Shown piece by piece: positions 52,173 through 61,218 of a DNA stretch of 64,000 nt; the first letter of the stretch is position 1; each line of letters begins with the position of its first letter. Source of the DNA: Bacillota bacterium (GTDB lineage: Bacteria > Bacillota > Clostridia > Lachnospirales > Lachnospiraceae); the NCBI GenBank assembly GCA_023435645.1, contig JAEYRK010000001.1, positions 44,871 through 108,870 on the forward strand, written 5' to 3'. Position numbers and translations under genes: made by a program. Under the pieces are notes generated by a model. That model saw only the letters and a program-made list of their open reading frames with translations. It did not search any database and had not been told where the DNA came from.

Positions 52173-54947
52173 ATGTCAGCATATAAAACATTAGGAATAG
52201 ATATCGGTTCAACAACAGTCAAAATAGTCGTTATGGATGAGAAGCATGGGGTTTTATTTTCAGACTATGAACGGCATTTTGCTAATATACAGGAGACCTT
52301 GGCCGGACTAATGAAGAAGGCGGAGGAGTCTCTGGGTAACCTTGCGGTCTCACCGGTTATCACAGGCTCCGGAGGCTTAACGATTTCAAAGCATCTGGAT
52401 ATTCCCTTCGTTCAGGAGGTTATCGCTGTATCTACCTCCCTGCAGGATTATGCACCTCATACGGATGTAGCCATTGAGCTGGGGGGAGAGGATGCGAAAA
52501 TCATATACTTTTCCAACGGAATCGAGCAGCGGATGAATGGAATCTGTGCTGGCGGTACAGGCTCCTTCATCGATCAGATGGCCAGTCTATTAAAGACGGA
52601 TGCTGCGGGCCTAAATGAATATGCGAAGAGCTATCAGGCCATCTACCCAATAGCAGCCAGATGCGGTGTATTCGCTAAGTCCGATATTCAGCCCTTAATC
52701 AATGAGGGAGCTACAAAGCCGGACCTGTCCGCTTCCATCTTCCAGGCCGTCGTAAACCAAACCATTAGTGGTCTGGCCTGTGGGAAGCCGATTAGGGGTA
52801 ATGTAGCTTTCTTAGGAGGGCCGCTGCATTTCTTAACTGAGCTTAAGAACGCATTCATCAGAACCTTGAATCTATCGGAGGAGCAGGTGATTGCACCGGA
52901 GTATTCCCATCTATTTGCTGCCATCGGAGCAGGAATGAATGCGAAACCGGAGATACAGGTGGATTTCAAGGCCTTGTACGACAAACTCTCCCATGGCATC
53001 AAGATGGATTTTGAAGTACACCGGATGGAACCACTATTCACCAGTGAAGAAGAATATGAAGAATTTCGAAAGAAGCATTCCTTACATACCGTAAAAAAAG
53101 GAAATATCAAAGAATACCAAGGCAATTGCTTCTTAGGAATCGATGCAGGCTCCACCACGACGAAGGTGGCTCTGGTCGGGGAGGACGGCTCCTTATTGTA
53201 TTCCTTCTATAGCAATAACAACGGCAGTCCGTTAAAAACTGCAATGAAGTCTCTTAAGGAAATCTATGAACTTCTGCCGGAGAATGTCAAAATCGTACGC
53301 TCCTGCTCCACAGGCTATGGGGAAGCCCTGATTAAGGCTGCCCTGGTCCTGGATGAGGGAGAGGTGGAGACGGTAGCTCATTACCATGCTGCTGCCTTCT
53401 TCGAGCCTGAGGTGGACTGTATCCTCGACATCGGCGGACAGGATATGAAGTGCATTAAGATCAAGAATCAGACCGTCGATCATGTTCTTTTAAACGAGGC
53501 CTGTTCCTCCGGCTGTGGCTCCTTTATTGAGACCTTCGCAAAATCTCTGAACTATGAAGTAGAGGATTTCGCTAAGGTAGCCCTCTATGCGAAGAATCCG
53601 ATTGACCTCGGTACCAGATGTACCGTATTCATGAATTCCAAGGTGAAGCAGGCACAGAAGGAAGGCGCCACCGTAGCGGATATTTCCGCCGGTCTGGCTT
53701 ATTCAGTAATCAAGAATGCTTTATATAAGGTAATTAAGATCACCAATCCGAAGGATCTGGGAACTAAAATGGTCGTACAGGGAGGTACCTTCTACAATGA
53801 TGCAGTACTCAGAAGCTTTGAGAAGATTTCCGGCTGTATCGCTGTTCGCCCGGATATTGCCGGTATCATGGGTGCCTTCGGTGCTGCCCTGATTGCCAGG
53901 GAGCACTATGACGGGGAAGAAAGCACCATGCTTACAATTGACCAGATCAATGAACTGAAATTTGAGACCTCTCTGGCACGGTGCAAACGATGTACGAATC
54001 ATTGTCTGCTGACTGTCAACAAATTTACCGGAGGAAGGCAGTTCATCTCCGGTAACCGCTGTGAACGGGGCTTGGGGAAAGAAAAGAATGTGGAGAATAT
54101 TCCAAATCTGTTCGAATATAAGCTGGAGCGCTATTTTTCCTACCCTACTCTGACCATTGAGGAAGCTACCCGGGGGACTGTGGGAATACCCAGAGTACTG
54201 AATATGTATGAGAACTATCCCTTCTGGCACACCTTCTTTACCTTGCTGGGCTTCCGTGTGGTTCTGTCTCCTGTCTCCAGCCGCAGCATCTACGAGCTGG
54301 GTATTGAATCCATCCCCAGTGAGTCTGAATGTTATCCGGCTAAGCTGGTTCATGGTCATATTAAGTGGTTGATTGACAATCAGATTACCTATATCTTTTA
54401 TCCGAGTATTCCCTTCGAGCGGAACGAATTCTGTGAAGCGAATAATCATTATAACTGTCCGATTGTCACCTCCTATCCGGAGAATATCAAGAACAATGTT
54501 GAGGAGCTGAAAAACCCAAACATCCACTTCGAGAATCCCTTTATGTCCTTTGAAAACGATGAGATCTTAGGGAACCGATTGGTGGAGCTATTTACTGAGA
54601 AGGGTATCCCGGAGCAGGAAATCCGCACCGCATTTACTGCTGCCTGGAAGGAGCAGACCAATGCGAGGGAGGATATGCGCAAGAAGGGCGAGGAAACCTT
54701 AGCCTACCTGAAGGCCTCTGGCAGAAAGGGAATCGTCCTGGCAGGACGTCCTTATCATGTGGATCCTGAAATTCATCACGGCATTCCTGAGCTGATTAAC
54801 TCCTACGGGGTAGCTGTTCTGACCGAGGACGCAGTCTCCCATCTGGGTGTTGTGGACCGGCCGACCATCGTCATTGATCAGTGGATGTACCATTCCAGAC
54901 TATATGCGGCGGCTTCCTTCGTCCGCACGAACCAAACCTGGAGCTGA
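52173..54947 (+). CDS. 2-hydroxyacyl-CoA dehydratase activase-like protein, N-terminal portion (frameshifted)
   Basis: A 924-aa reading frame. Two ASKHA ATPase domains of the BadF/BadG/BcrA/HgdC type: [15 protein letters not shown] (8-22) with [10 protein letters not shown] (Cys125), and [16 protein letters not shown] (321-336) with [10 protein letters not shown] (Cys444, Cys448). A cysteine cluster (CKRCTNHC, about 650) and the start of DUF2229 ([19 protein letters not shown]) follow. Related activators use ATP and an Fe4S4 cluster to inject an electron into 2-hydroxyacyl-CoA dehydratases. The frame ends at 54947 just where the DUF2229 part continues in the -1 frame at 54881-56422, so the full protein (about 1,415 aa) is interrupted. 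TAGGAG precedes the ATG. No dehydratase subunit gene is nearby. Confidence 0.88.
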   Translation: MSAYKTLGIDIGSTTVKIVVMDEKHGVLFSDYERHFANIQETLAGLMKKAEESLGNLAVSPVITGSGGLTISKHLDIPFVQEVIAVSTSLQDYAPHTDVAIELGGEDAKIIYFSNGIEQRMNGICAGGTGSFIDQMASLLKTDAAGLNEYAKSYQAIYPIAARCGVFAKSDIQPLINEGATKPDLSASIFQAVVNQTISGLACGKPIRGNVAFLGGPLHFLTELKNAFIRTLNLSEEQVIAPEYSHLFAAIGAGMNAKPEIQVDFKALYDKLSHGIKMDFEVHRMEPLFTSEEEYEEFRKKHSLHTVKKGNIKEYQGNCFLGIDAGSTTTKVALVGEDGSLLYSFYSNNNGSPLKTAMKSLKEIYELLPENVKIVRSCSTGYGEALIKAALVLDEGEVETVAHYHAAAFFEPEVDCILDIGGQDMKCIKIKNQTVDHVLLNEACSSGCGSFIETFAKSLNYEVEDFAKVALYAKNPIDLGTRCTVFMNSKVKQAQKEGATVADISAGLAYSVIKNALYKVIKITNPKDLGTKMVVQGGTFYNDAVLRSFEKISGCIAVRPDIAGIMGAFGAALIAREHYDGEESTMLTIDQINELKFETSLARCKRCTNHCLLTVNKFTGGRQFISGNRCERGLGKEKNVENIPNLFEYKLERYFSYPTLTIEEATRGTVGIPRVLNMYENYPFWHTFFTLLGFRVVLSPVSSRSIYELGIESIPSESECYPAKLVHGHIKWLIDNQITYIFYPSIPFERNEFCEANNHYNCPIVTSYPENIKNNVEELKNPNIHFENPFMSFENDEILGNRLVELFTEKGIPEQEIRTAFTAAWKEQTNAREDMRKKGEETLAYLKASGRKGIVLAGRPYHVDPEIHHGIPELINSYGVAVLTEDAVSHLGVVDRPTIVIDQWMYHSRLYAAASFVRTNQTWS

Positions 54948-56422
54948 TCCAGCTGAATTCCTTTGGCTGCGGTCTGGATGCTGTTACTACGGACCAGGTA
55001 AACGACATCCTGTCTAAATCCGGTAAGATTTATACCGTACTAAAAATAGATGAAGTGAATAATCTGGGAGCAGCCAGAATCCGTATCAGATCACTGCTCT
55101 CAGCTGTTAGAGAACGGGAAACCCGCCAGATTGTCTCCTATAAGGTGAATACCGCGCATCATAGGGCAGTTTTCACCGAGGATATGAAGGATACCTATAC
55201 AATATTGGCTCCTCAGATGTCCCCGATCCATTTTGATCTTCTGGAACCAGCCCTACGAAGCGGTGGTTATCATGTAGTCGTATTGCCGAATGATAACCGT
55301 AGGTCCGTGGACGTCGGTCTTCAGTATGTAAATAATGATGCCTGCTTCCCATCCCTGATGGTTGTTGGTCAGATTATGGATGCCTTATTATCAGGTAAAT
55401 ATGATCTGAATAAGGTAGCCATCATCATCACCCAGACCGGCGGAGGCTGCCGTGCAACAAACTACATCGGCTTCATCCGCAGAGCGCTCGAGAAAGCGGG
55501 TATGTCCCAGGTACCGGTAATCTCTTTAAGTGCCTCAGGACTGGAGAAGAACCCGGGTCTTAAGGTAACTCCCGGACTATTATTACGGGCTATGGAGGCT
55601 CTGGTCTATGGTGATATCTTCATGAGGGTGCTCTATCAAACGCGACCCTATGAGCTGGTCCCCGGTTCGGCCAATGCCCTCCATGATAAGTGGAGAGAAA
55701 TCTGTGCTAAGAGCCTGTTGAACAAGGGAAGCTGGCGGGAATTTAAGAAGAATGTCAGAGGAATTATCCGGGATTTTGATACCCTTCCTCTGAAGGAGAA
55801 TCTGATCAAACCGAAGGTAGGTGTGGTCGGAGAAATCCTGGTGAAATTCCTTCCCTCTGCTAATAACTATCTGGTAGAATTGCTGGAAGCAGAGGGCGCG
55901 GAGGCAGTCGTACCCGATCTCCTGGATTTCTTCATGTACTGTGCTTATAACAATAACTTTAAATCCAGATACTTGGGCAAAAGTAAACGAGGTGCTAAGA
56001 TCAGTAATCTGGTTATCTGGGCGCTGGAGCGAATCCGAGGAGAGGCCAGAAAGAGCTTCAAGAAGAGTAAGCGGTTCACAGCTCCTGTTCCAATTAAAAA
56101 GCTGGCTCAGCTGGCTGATCCCGTGGTATCCATTGGTAACCAGACCGGTGAGGGATGGTTTTTGACCGGTGAAATGCTGGAGCTAATTCATTCCGGAGTG
56201 AATAACATCGTATGTACCCAGCCCTTTGCCTGCCTTCCGAATCATATCGTGGGGAAGGGAGTCATCAAGGAGCTGAGGAGACAGCATCCCGAGGCAAATA
56301 TTGTAGCGATTGACTACGATCCCGGTGCCAGCGAGGTAAACCAGCTCAACCGAATTAAGCTGATGTTATCCACAGCGGTGAAAAACCTGAATAAGCAGCA
56401 GACACAGGAAGGCAATGAATAG
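54881..56422 (+). CDS. 2-hydroxyacyl-CoA dehydratase activase-like protein, C-terminal portion (frameshifted)
   Basis: An open frame of 513 aa that continues the previous protein. The homologous sequence resumes at [20 protein letters not shown] near 54925 and includes [20 protein letters not shown] and the C-terminal [20 protein letters not shown]. The first ATG (54881) has no ribosome site and the first residues are not family-like, so independent translation is doubtful. The upstream frame overlaps it by 67 bp. The best reading is a single-base deletion or sequence error near 54920-54935 that splits one gene. A terminator follows at 56492-56535. Confidence 0.82.
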   Translation: MDVPFQTICGGFLRPHEPNLELIQLNSFGCGLDAVTTDQVNDILSKSGKIYTVLKIDEVNNLGAARIRIRSLLSAVRERETRQIVSYKVNTAHHRAVFTEDMKDTYTILAPQMSPIHFDLLEPALRSGGYHVVVLPNDNRRSVDVGLQYVNNDACFPSLMVVGQIMDALLSGKYDLNKVAIIITQTGGGCRATNYIGFIRRALEKAGMSQVPVISLSASGLEKNPGLKVTPGLLLRAMEALVYGDIFMRVLYQTRPYELVPGSANALHDKWREICAKSLLNKGSWREFKKNVRGIIRDFDTLPLKENLIKPKVGVVGEILVKFLPSANNYLVELLEAEGAEAVVPDLLDFFMYCAYNNNFKSRYLGKSKRGAKISNLVIWALERIRGEARKSFKKSKRFTAPVPIKKLAQLADPVVSIGNQTGEGWFLTGEMLELIHSGVNNIVCTQPFACLPNHIVGKGVIKELRRQHPEANIVAIDYDPGASEVNQLNRIKLMLSTAVKNLNKQQTQEGNE

Positions 56423-56491
56423 GAGTATCATGCATCATCTGCTTCTAGCTTAACTTATGAAATTCCAGCCACCATAAGTATTACACAAAAC

Positions 56492-56535
56492 AGGGATTTG
56501 AAGGTATGCACGCATCCGGCAACCATCAAATCCCT
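56492..56535. terminator. Bidirectional terminator after the activase and permease genes
   Basis: A 10-bp stem AGGGATTTGA (56492-56501) / TCAAATCCCT (56526-56535) with T-runs on both sides, between convergent genes. Confidence 0.8.
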
Positions 56536-56636
56536 TTTCTATGGTTCAATTTCATCTACTTCGTCTCTACTTCATCTCTATATCCTTGGTTTCTATTTAT
56601 GATGTGCAATAAAAGTCAACAGGGTGGATGGTAGCC

Positions 56637-58199
56637 TCACTCTTTCTTCTTTTCACAGGTATGAGATCTCTTGCTTCCCTTCTCCCGGTCTCCTATACTG
56701 TTGATCTTCTCCTTGCCAATAAGGCTTATGTCCTTATCCTGAGCTTCTCCCCTATCTCCTGCTTTCCCTTTCATTCCCTGGGTAAGCTCCTCTGACATTT
56801 CCTCGGATAAAGAGGTATGATAGCTCCTGTCACCTGTATTATTTTTGATACTTCTCATATAGAAGCTGTTGAAATAACGTTTCACCTGAAAAATAAGCGA
56901 ATATGCCGTTACCATGACCAGCCCTGCAATCATACCGGAGCCCTGACCTTTGATAAAGGGCATACTGAAGATAACTGCAATCAAGCTGATTAGAGCGAAC
57001 CAGGAGGTATACGGATACCCGGGCATCTGACATTTTCCCTTCGGAGGACAGCCATACTTCTTACGAAACCTAATGTGGGTTGCCAAAATGGATGCATAGG
57101 TAAAAAGAAGGGCAAAGCCACCGGCACTGATTAGAAATAAATATACCCTGGGGAGCAATAACCCAAACCATAAACTTATCAGCATACCGAAGCCGGAGAA
57201 GAGTATTCCCCGGTAGGGTACATCCGTCCTATCCCTAAGCCATTTCGGGGCATCTCCCTCCTCTGCCAGGGACCGCATCATTCTGCCGATACCGAACATG
57301 GCACCCAGCATAGCTGACAATATGGCGGTGACTAATACTACATTCATCAAGGTCCCTGCCCATCCCATGCCCCATCTGTTTAAAGCAGCGACCATGGGAC
57401 TTACACTTTCATTCAGCTCGGAGGTAGGAATTAAGAGCAGGATCACCATGGAAGTGAGTAAATATAATGTGATCAAGGCTATTACCGTGAACCAAATTGC
57501 CCTTGGTATCGTCTTATGGGGATTCCTTGTCTCCGATGCTGCTAACCCGATAATCTCAAAGCCGGCATAGGCAAAAACTACAATCAGCATACTGCCCGCT
57601 AAGCCACCGATTCCTCCAGGCAAAAAGGGCTCTGCCGTAATTTCTCCAACCCCCACCGGAGCCATCCCCGGCCAAAGTCCAAGGATCAGCATAGCACCAA
57701 GAAGGATAAAGGCTACCACAGTGACCAGCTTCACCATGGAGAGCCCGCTTTCCAGCCGGCTCAGCTGATCCGCACCCAGAAGATTGAGTAGTGTTACCGC
57801 AAGAATGAGCAGACTGCCGAATAGGGAGATCGAGAGATTCGGGATCCATTCTCTGATTAGGATGGATACAGCAGTGGCTTCACTGGACATCGTCAAGACC
57901 ATTCCGGTCCAATATACCCACCCAACAACAAAACCTGAGCCCGGTCCAAAGGCATGAATGGTAAAGGTCCGAAAGGAACCGGAATCAGGATTTGCTACCG
58001 TCATTTCCGATAATGCAAACAGGATGAAATAGACCAGGACTCCTGCTGCGATATAAGATAGAATAATCGCCGGTCCGGTAGCATTCATCACCACTGCGGT
58101 TCCCAGGAAGAAGGAGCCTCCGACTACCGAGCCCAGTGCCAGCATCGTAAGCTTACTTGCTGATAACCCCTTGTCCTGTTTCTCCTTATGTGTTCCCAT
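56637..58199 (-). CDS. APC-superfamily amino acid permease
   Basis: A 520-aa membrane protein with about 12 membrane segments. APC hallmarks are the LGSVVGGSFFLGTAVVM first helix, the SYIAAGVLVYFILFALSEMT second helix and the IVVFAYAGFEIIGLAASETR sixth helix. It is an amino acid/proton symporter or antiporter; the substrate is not shown. The C-terminus is a long charged, probably disordered tail (last 70 residues, rich in K, E, D and G). ATG 58199 follows GGAGG at 8 nt; the longer frame to 58238 has no ribosome site. It shares its terminator with the convergent activase gene. Confidence 0.92.
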   Translation of the reverse strand: MGTHKEKQDKGLSASKLTMLALGSVVGGSFFLGTAVVMNATGPAIILSYIAAGVLVYFILFALSEMTVANPDSGSFRTFTIHAFGPGSGFVVGWVYWTGMVLTMSSEATAVSILIREWIPNLSISLFGSLLILAVTLLNLLGADQLSRLESGLSMVKLVTVVAFILLGAMLILGLWPGMAPVGVGEITAEPFLPGGIGGLAGSMLIVVFAYAGFEIIGLAASETRNPHKTIPRAIWFTVIALITLYLLTSMVILLLIPTSELNESVSPMVAALNRWGMGWAGTLMNVVLVTAILSAMLGAMFGIGRMMRSLAEEGDAPKWLRDRTDVPYRGILFSGFGMLISLWFGLLLPRVYLFLISAGGFALLFTYASILATHIRFRKKYGCPPKGKCQMPGYPYTSWFALISLIAVIFSMPFIKGQGSGMIAGLVMVTAYSLIFQVKRYFNSFYMRSIKNNTGDRSYHTSLSEEMSEELTQGMKGKAGDRGEAQDKDISLIGKEKINSIGDREKGSKRSHTCEKKKE

Positions 58200-58408
58200 A
58201 GGGCAATCCTCCATAATCATAGAATTCTGGCATTGCATTCCCTTGATGATGAAAATACAATGCTCAAATATATTATTCCTGATTATAGGAAAATCATCCC
58301 TCGGACCTAGCTTATCATTTTAAAGGTGGAATAAACCGTAACCCAATATCAGATCTACGTTTTCAGGCTCATATCAGCTCTCATTATGTCAGAGGATTTA
58401 TCAAGCGG

Positions 58409-58894
58409 TTATTGATACTGACCCCTTAGAAGCTCACGAATCCGCTCTGAATCTATTCGTTCCAGACTATGCTCCACAAGGTCTTCTCTCTTACTGTCTT
58501 CTCCTATGATATCATAGCATTCTACCAGCTTGATCACCAGAGCTTCATACTGCTCCCTATTCATCGGTTCCTCCTCTGCAATAGCGATTGCCTGTTCCAG
58601 GTATCCGGCCGCAGTAGGATAATCCTCCAGTCCGATGCAGGCTTCTGCCAGCTGAAAATATATGACAAGATTTCGGGGCTCTAATTTGATTGCTTTCCCA
58701 AATTCCTCCTTCGCACCTAGGTAATTGTCCTGCATCAGATATTCATTTCCATGCTGTTTGTGGCTTGCCAGCTCCTTGTCAGCCTTATCTGCCCGCAGAT
58801 AATAGACAACACCGGCGATACTGATTAAGATGACAATCATCAGAAGCATCCATGCCGCTCCTTTGCTCTTCGGTGCAGGTCTTTGTATGCTCAT
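58409..58894 (-). CDS. Membrane-anchored TPR protein
   Basis: A 161-aa protein. A short basic cytoplasmic start and one membrane segment (about residues 14-32) precede a helical region with two or three TPR units (EYLMQDNYLGAKEEFGKAIK, NLVIYFQLAEACIGLEDYPT, AAGYLEQAIAI). TPRs bind other proteins; no partner is evident. The gene follows ung on the same strand but behind a terminator (58917-58941), so readthrough or another promoter must serve it. Function is unknown. Confidence 0.8.
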   Translation of the reverse strand: MSIQRPAPKSKGAAWMLLMIVILISIAGVVYYLRADKADKELASHKQHGNEYLMQDNYLGAKEEFGKAIKLEPRNLVIYFQLAEACIGLEDYPTAAGYLEQAIAIAEEEPMNREQYEALVIKLVECYDIIGEDSKREDLVEHSLERIDSERIRELLRGQYQ

Positions 58895-58916
58895 ATAACA
58901 CCCCCTAAAGAAAATA

Positions 58917-58941
58917 CCGTCTGCTTGATTTTCTCAGACGG
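58917..58941 (-). terminator. Terminator at the end of ung
   Basis: A 7-bp stem CCGTCTG (58917-58923) / CAGACGG (58935-58941) adjoins the ung stop and is followed by TATTTTCTTT. It lies within the ribosome-site region of the TPR gene. Confidence 0.65.
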
Positions 58942-59622
58942 CTAATACGATATATTTTCAATTTGCCAATCAATCGCTTCTATCCCATTCATTGCCAGGA
59001 AGCGGTTCGTCTGACTGAAGGGCTTACTACCGAAAAACCCCCGGAAGGAGGATAGGGGACTCGGATGCGGCGCTTCTAAAATCAAATGCTTCCGGTTCGT
59101 CAGCATACTCTTTTTCGCCTGTGCCGGTTTTCCCCATAGGATAAATACAATCGGACGGTCCTGTTCATTGACAGCTCTGATTACTGCATCGGTAAACCGT
59201 TCCCAGCCCTTGCCCTGATGGGAAAAGGCCTGGTGTGCTCTGACCGTCAGAACCGTATTCAAAAGAAGTACTCCCTGCCTTGCCCACTTCTCCAAATATC
59301 CGTTATTTGGAATGTAACAGTCCAAGTCATCCTTCAGTTCCTTATAAATATTGACCAGAGAGGGTGGTATACCAACCTCCGGCTTCACCGAGAAGCAGAG
59401 ACCATGAGCCTGACCTTCATTATGATACGGGTCCTGACCCAGGATTACGACCTTCACCTTATGTAAGGGTGTAAGGTGGAAGGCATCAAAGATATGCTCC
59501 ACATCGGGATAGACCGTATAATTTTGATATTCGGATTTTATATATTGATATAATTCAGCATAATACGGCTGGCGGAATTCACTGCCGACAGCCTCCAGCC
59601 AATCATTGGTTATCGCTCCCAT
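58942..59622 (-). CDS. ung: Uracil-DNA glycosylase
   Basis: A 226-aa family-1 enzyme that removes uracil from DNA in base-excision repair. Active-site motifs are GQDPYH (62-67, catalytic Asp64) and HPSPL (186-190), with LLLNTVLTV and FILWGKPAQ between them. ATG 59622 has GAGG 6 nt upstream; the TTG at 59640 is less likely. It lies downstream of hisF on the same strand after about 120 bp. Confidence 0.97.
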   Translation of the reverse strand: MGAITNDWLEAVGSEFRQPYYAELYQYIKSEYQNYTVYPDVEHIFDAFHLTPLHKVKVVILGQDPYHNEGQAHGLCFSVKPEVGIPPSLVNIYKELKDDLDCYIPNNGYLEKWARQGVLLLNTVLTVRAHQAFSHQGKGWERFTDAVIRAVNEQDRPIVFILWGKPAQAKKSMLTNRKHLILEAPHPSPLSSFRGFFGSKPFSQTNRFLAMNGIEAIDWQIENISY

Positions 59623-59740
59623 CCTGTACCTCGTAATCAATTCTTATATACCATAGGTTAGAACCGCTAACAAGCCCTTGACTTGCCCACCAGCATAGGT
59701 AACGATCCATTCCTTATGTTGATGTCACTGAAAATCGGAG

Positions 59741-60502
59741 CTATAGTCTGACACTGACACCTCTCTCCTTCAGGTACTTCTTCAGCTCCAGAATCTCCAT
59801 CTCCTTATAATGAAACAGGGAGGCTGCCAGAACCGCATCTGCCTTCCCCTTCGTAAATGCATCATAAAAATGCTCCATCGTTCCGGCTCCACCGGAAGCA
59901 ATCACCGGTACGGGTACATTCTCAGATATCATTCTGGTCAGCTCCAGATCATACCCTTCCTTTGTCCCATCACAGTCCATGCTGGTGATAAGAATCTCTC
60001 CGGCACCCAGCTCACAGCCCTTCATGGCCCATTCCACGGCATCAATCCCCATATCAACCCTGCCGCCGTTCTTATAGATGTTCCATCCTGAGCCGTCTTC
60101 CCTTCGCTTCGCGTCAATGGCCAGAACAACACATTGGCTTCCGAATTTGTCCGCCGCTTCACTGATTAAACCGGGATTTAAGATAGCCGCGGTATTCACT
60201 GCAATTTTATCCGCACCCTCACGAAGAATCAGCTTGAAGTCCTCCACTGTTCTGATTCCTCCACCGACTGTGAATGGAATAAAGACGGTCTCTGCAACCC
60301 GACGAACCATATCGAGTTTGATTGTCCTCGCATCCGAAGAAGCCGTAATATCCAGAAATACCAATTCATCCGCACCGGCCTTATCATAAGCGGCCCCTAC
60401 CTCAACCGGATCCCCGGCATCCCTTAGATTAACAAAATTAATTCCCTTTACTACCCTTCCGTTATGAACGTCCAGACAGGGGATAATTCTCTTGGTATAC
60501 AT
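59741..60502 (-). CDS. hisF: Imidazole glycerol phosphate synthase subunit HisF
   Basis: A 253-aa beta-alpha barrel cyclase. With ammonia from HisH it converts PRFAR to imidazole glycerol phosphate and AICAR in histidine synthesis. Catalytic Asp11 is in [15 protein letters not shown] and Asp130 in [10 protein letters not shown]; the phosphate-binding [13 protein letters not shown] and [13 protein letters not shown] are present. It lies 88 bp from hisH on the same strand. No other his gene is in the window, so the pair is separated from the rest of the pathway. Confidence 0.97.
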   Translation of the reverse strand: MYTKRIIPCLDVHNGRVVKGINFVNLRDAGDPVEVGAAYDKAGADELVFLDITASSDARTIKLDMVRRVAETVFIPFTVGGGIRTVEDFKLILREGADKIAVNTAAILNPGLISEAADKFGSQCVVLAIDAKRREDGSGWNIYKNGGRVDMGIDAVEWAMKGCELGAGEILITSMDCDGTKEGYDLELTRMISENVPVPVIASGGAGTMEHFYDAFTKGKADAVLAASLFHYKEMEILELKKYLKERGVSVRL

Positions 60503-60590
60503 AGTTTCTCTCCTATGGGCTCACCCCTGGTCTTCCGCCAGCGAGCCTGATATCCTACGATGAGTTTTCGATATCCTAAATTACTTCCTC

Positions 60591-61196
60591 TTATAAATCA
60601 AGAAAGTTATTTAATATTCTAAGCCCCACATCCCCACTTTTCTCCGGGTGGAATTGGCAGGCGAAGATATTATCCTTCTCGACGGAAGCATGAATGACCG
60701 TACCATATTCGGTGGACGCCGCTACGATACTCTCATCCCTGGCTTTCAGATAGTAGGAATGGACAAAGTACACATGGGCTTGATCAGGGACCCCTTGATA
60801 TAGCTTGGCTCCCGGACGGATGGTTAAGGAATTCCAGCCCATATGGGGTATTTTTAAGCCCTCCTGCTCAGGGATACGCAGGATTTTGCCCTCAAGAATG
60901 GATAAACCCTCTACCCCTTCGGTCTCTACACTTCCCTCAAACAAGAGCTGCTGCCCCAGACAGATTCCAAACAGAGGCTTACCGCTGGCTGCGATTTCTC
61001 TAATCACCTCAACCAGCTGATAGCGGTGCAGTTTATTCATCGCATCTCCAAAGGCACCAACACCCGGAAGAATTACCTTATCCGCTTGATAAAGCTCCTT
61101 CGGATTCCTGGTGATTACCGGTACTTCACCGAGATGGATCAGTGCTTTCTCCACACTTTTTAGATTTCCTGCATCATAATCAACAATCGCTATCAT
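60591..61196 (-). CDS. hisH: Imidazole glycerol phosphate synthase glutaminase subunit HisH
   Basis: A 201-aa class I glutamine amidotransferase that supplies ammonia to HisF. The catalytic triad is visible: Cys79 in FGICLGQQLLF, His183 and Glu185 in FHPEKSG. The start IAIVDYDAGNLKSVEKAL and PGVGAFGDAM are typical of HisH. GAAGGAAAAG precedes the ATG. It is followed by hisF and preceded, 22 bp away, by the 716-aa protein gene. Confidence 0.97.
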   Translation of the reverse strand: MIAIVDYDAGNLKSVEKALIHLGEVPVITRNPKELYQADKVILPGVGAFGDAMNKLHRYQLVEVIREIAASGKPLFGICLGQQLLFEGSVETEGVEGLSILEGKILRIPEQEGLKIPHMGWNSLTIRPGAKLYQGVPDQAHVYFVHSYYLKARDESIVAASTEYGTVIHASVEKDNIFACQFHPEKSGDVGLRILNNFLDL

Positions 61197-61218
61197 TCTT
61201 TTCCTTCTTTCACCCTGT

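Noticed and set aside
53721..54527. 268-codon antisense ORF inside the activase gene
   Set aside because: It is a shadow of a strongly conserved coding region, without a ribosome site or recognisable domain.
54910..54947. Programmed -1 ribosomal frameshift in the activase
   Set aside because: No X XXY YYZ slippery heptamer occurs in the correct phase near the junction and no obvious pseudoknot follows; a deletion or sequence error is simpler.
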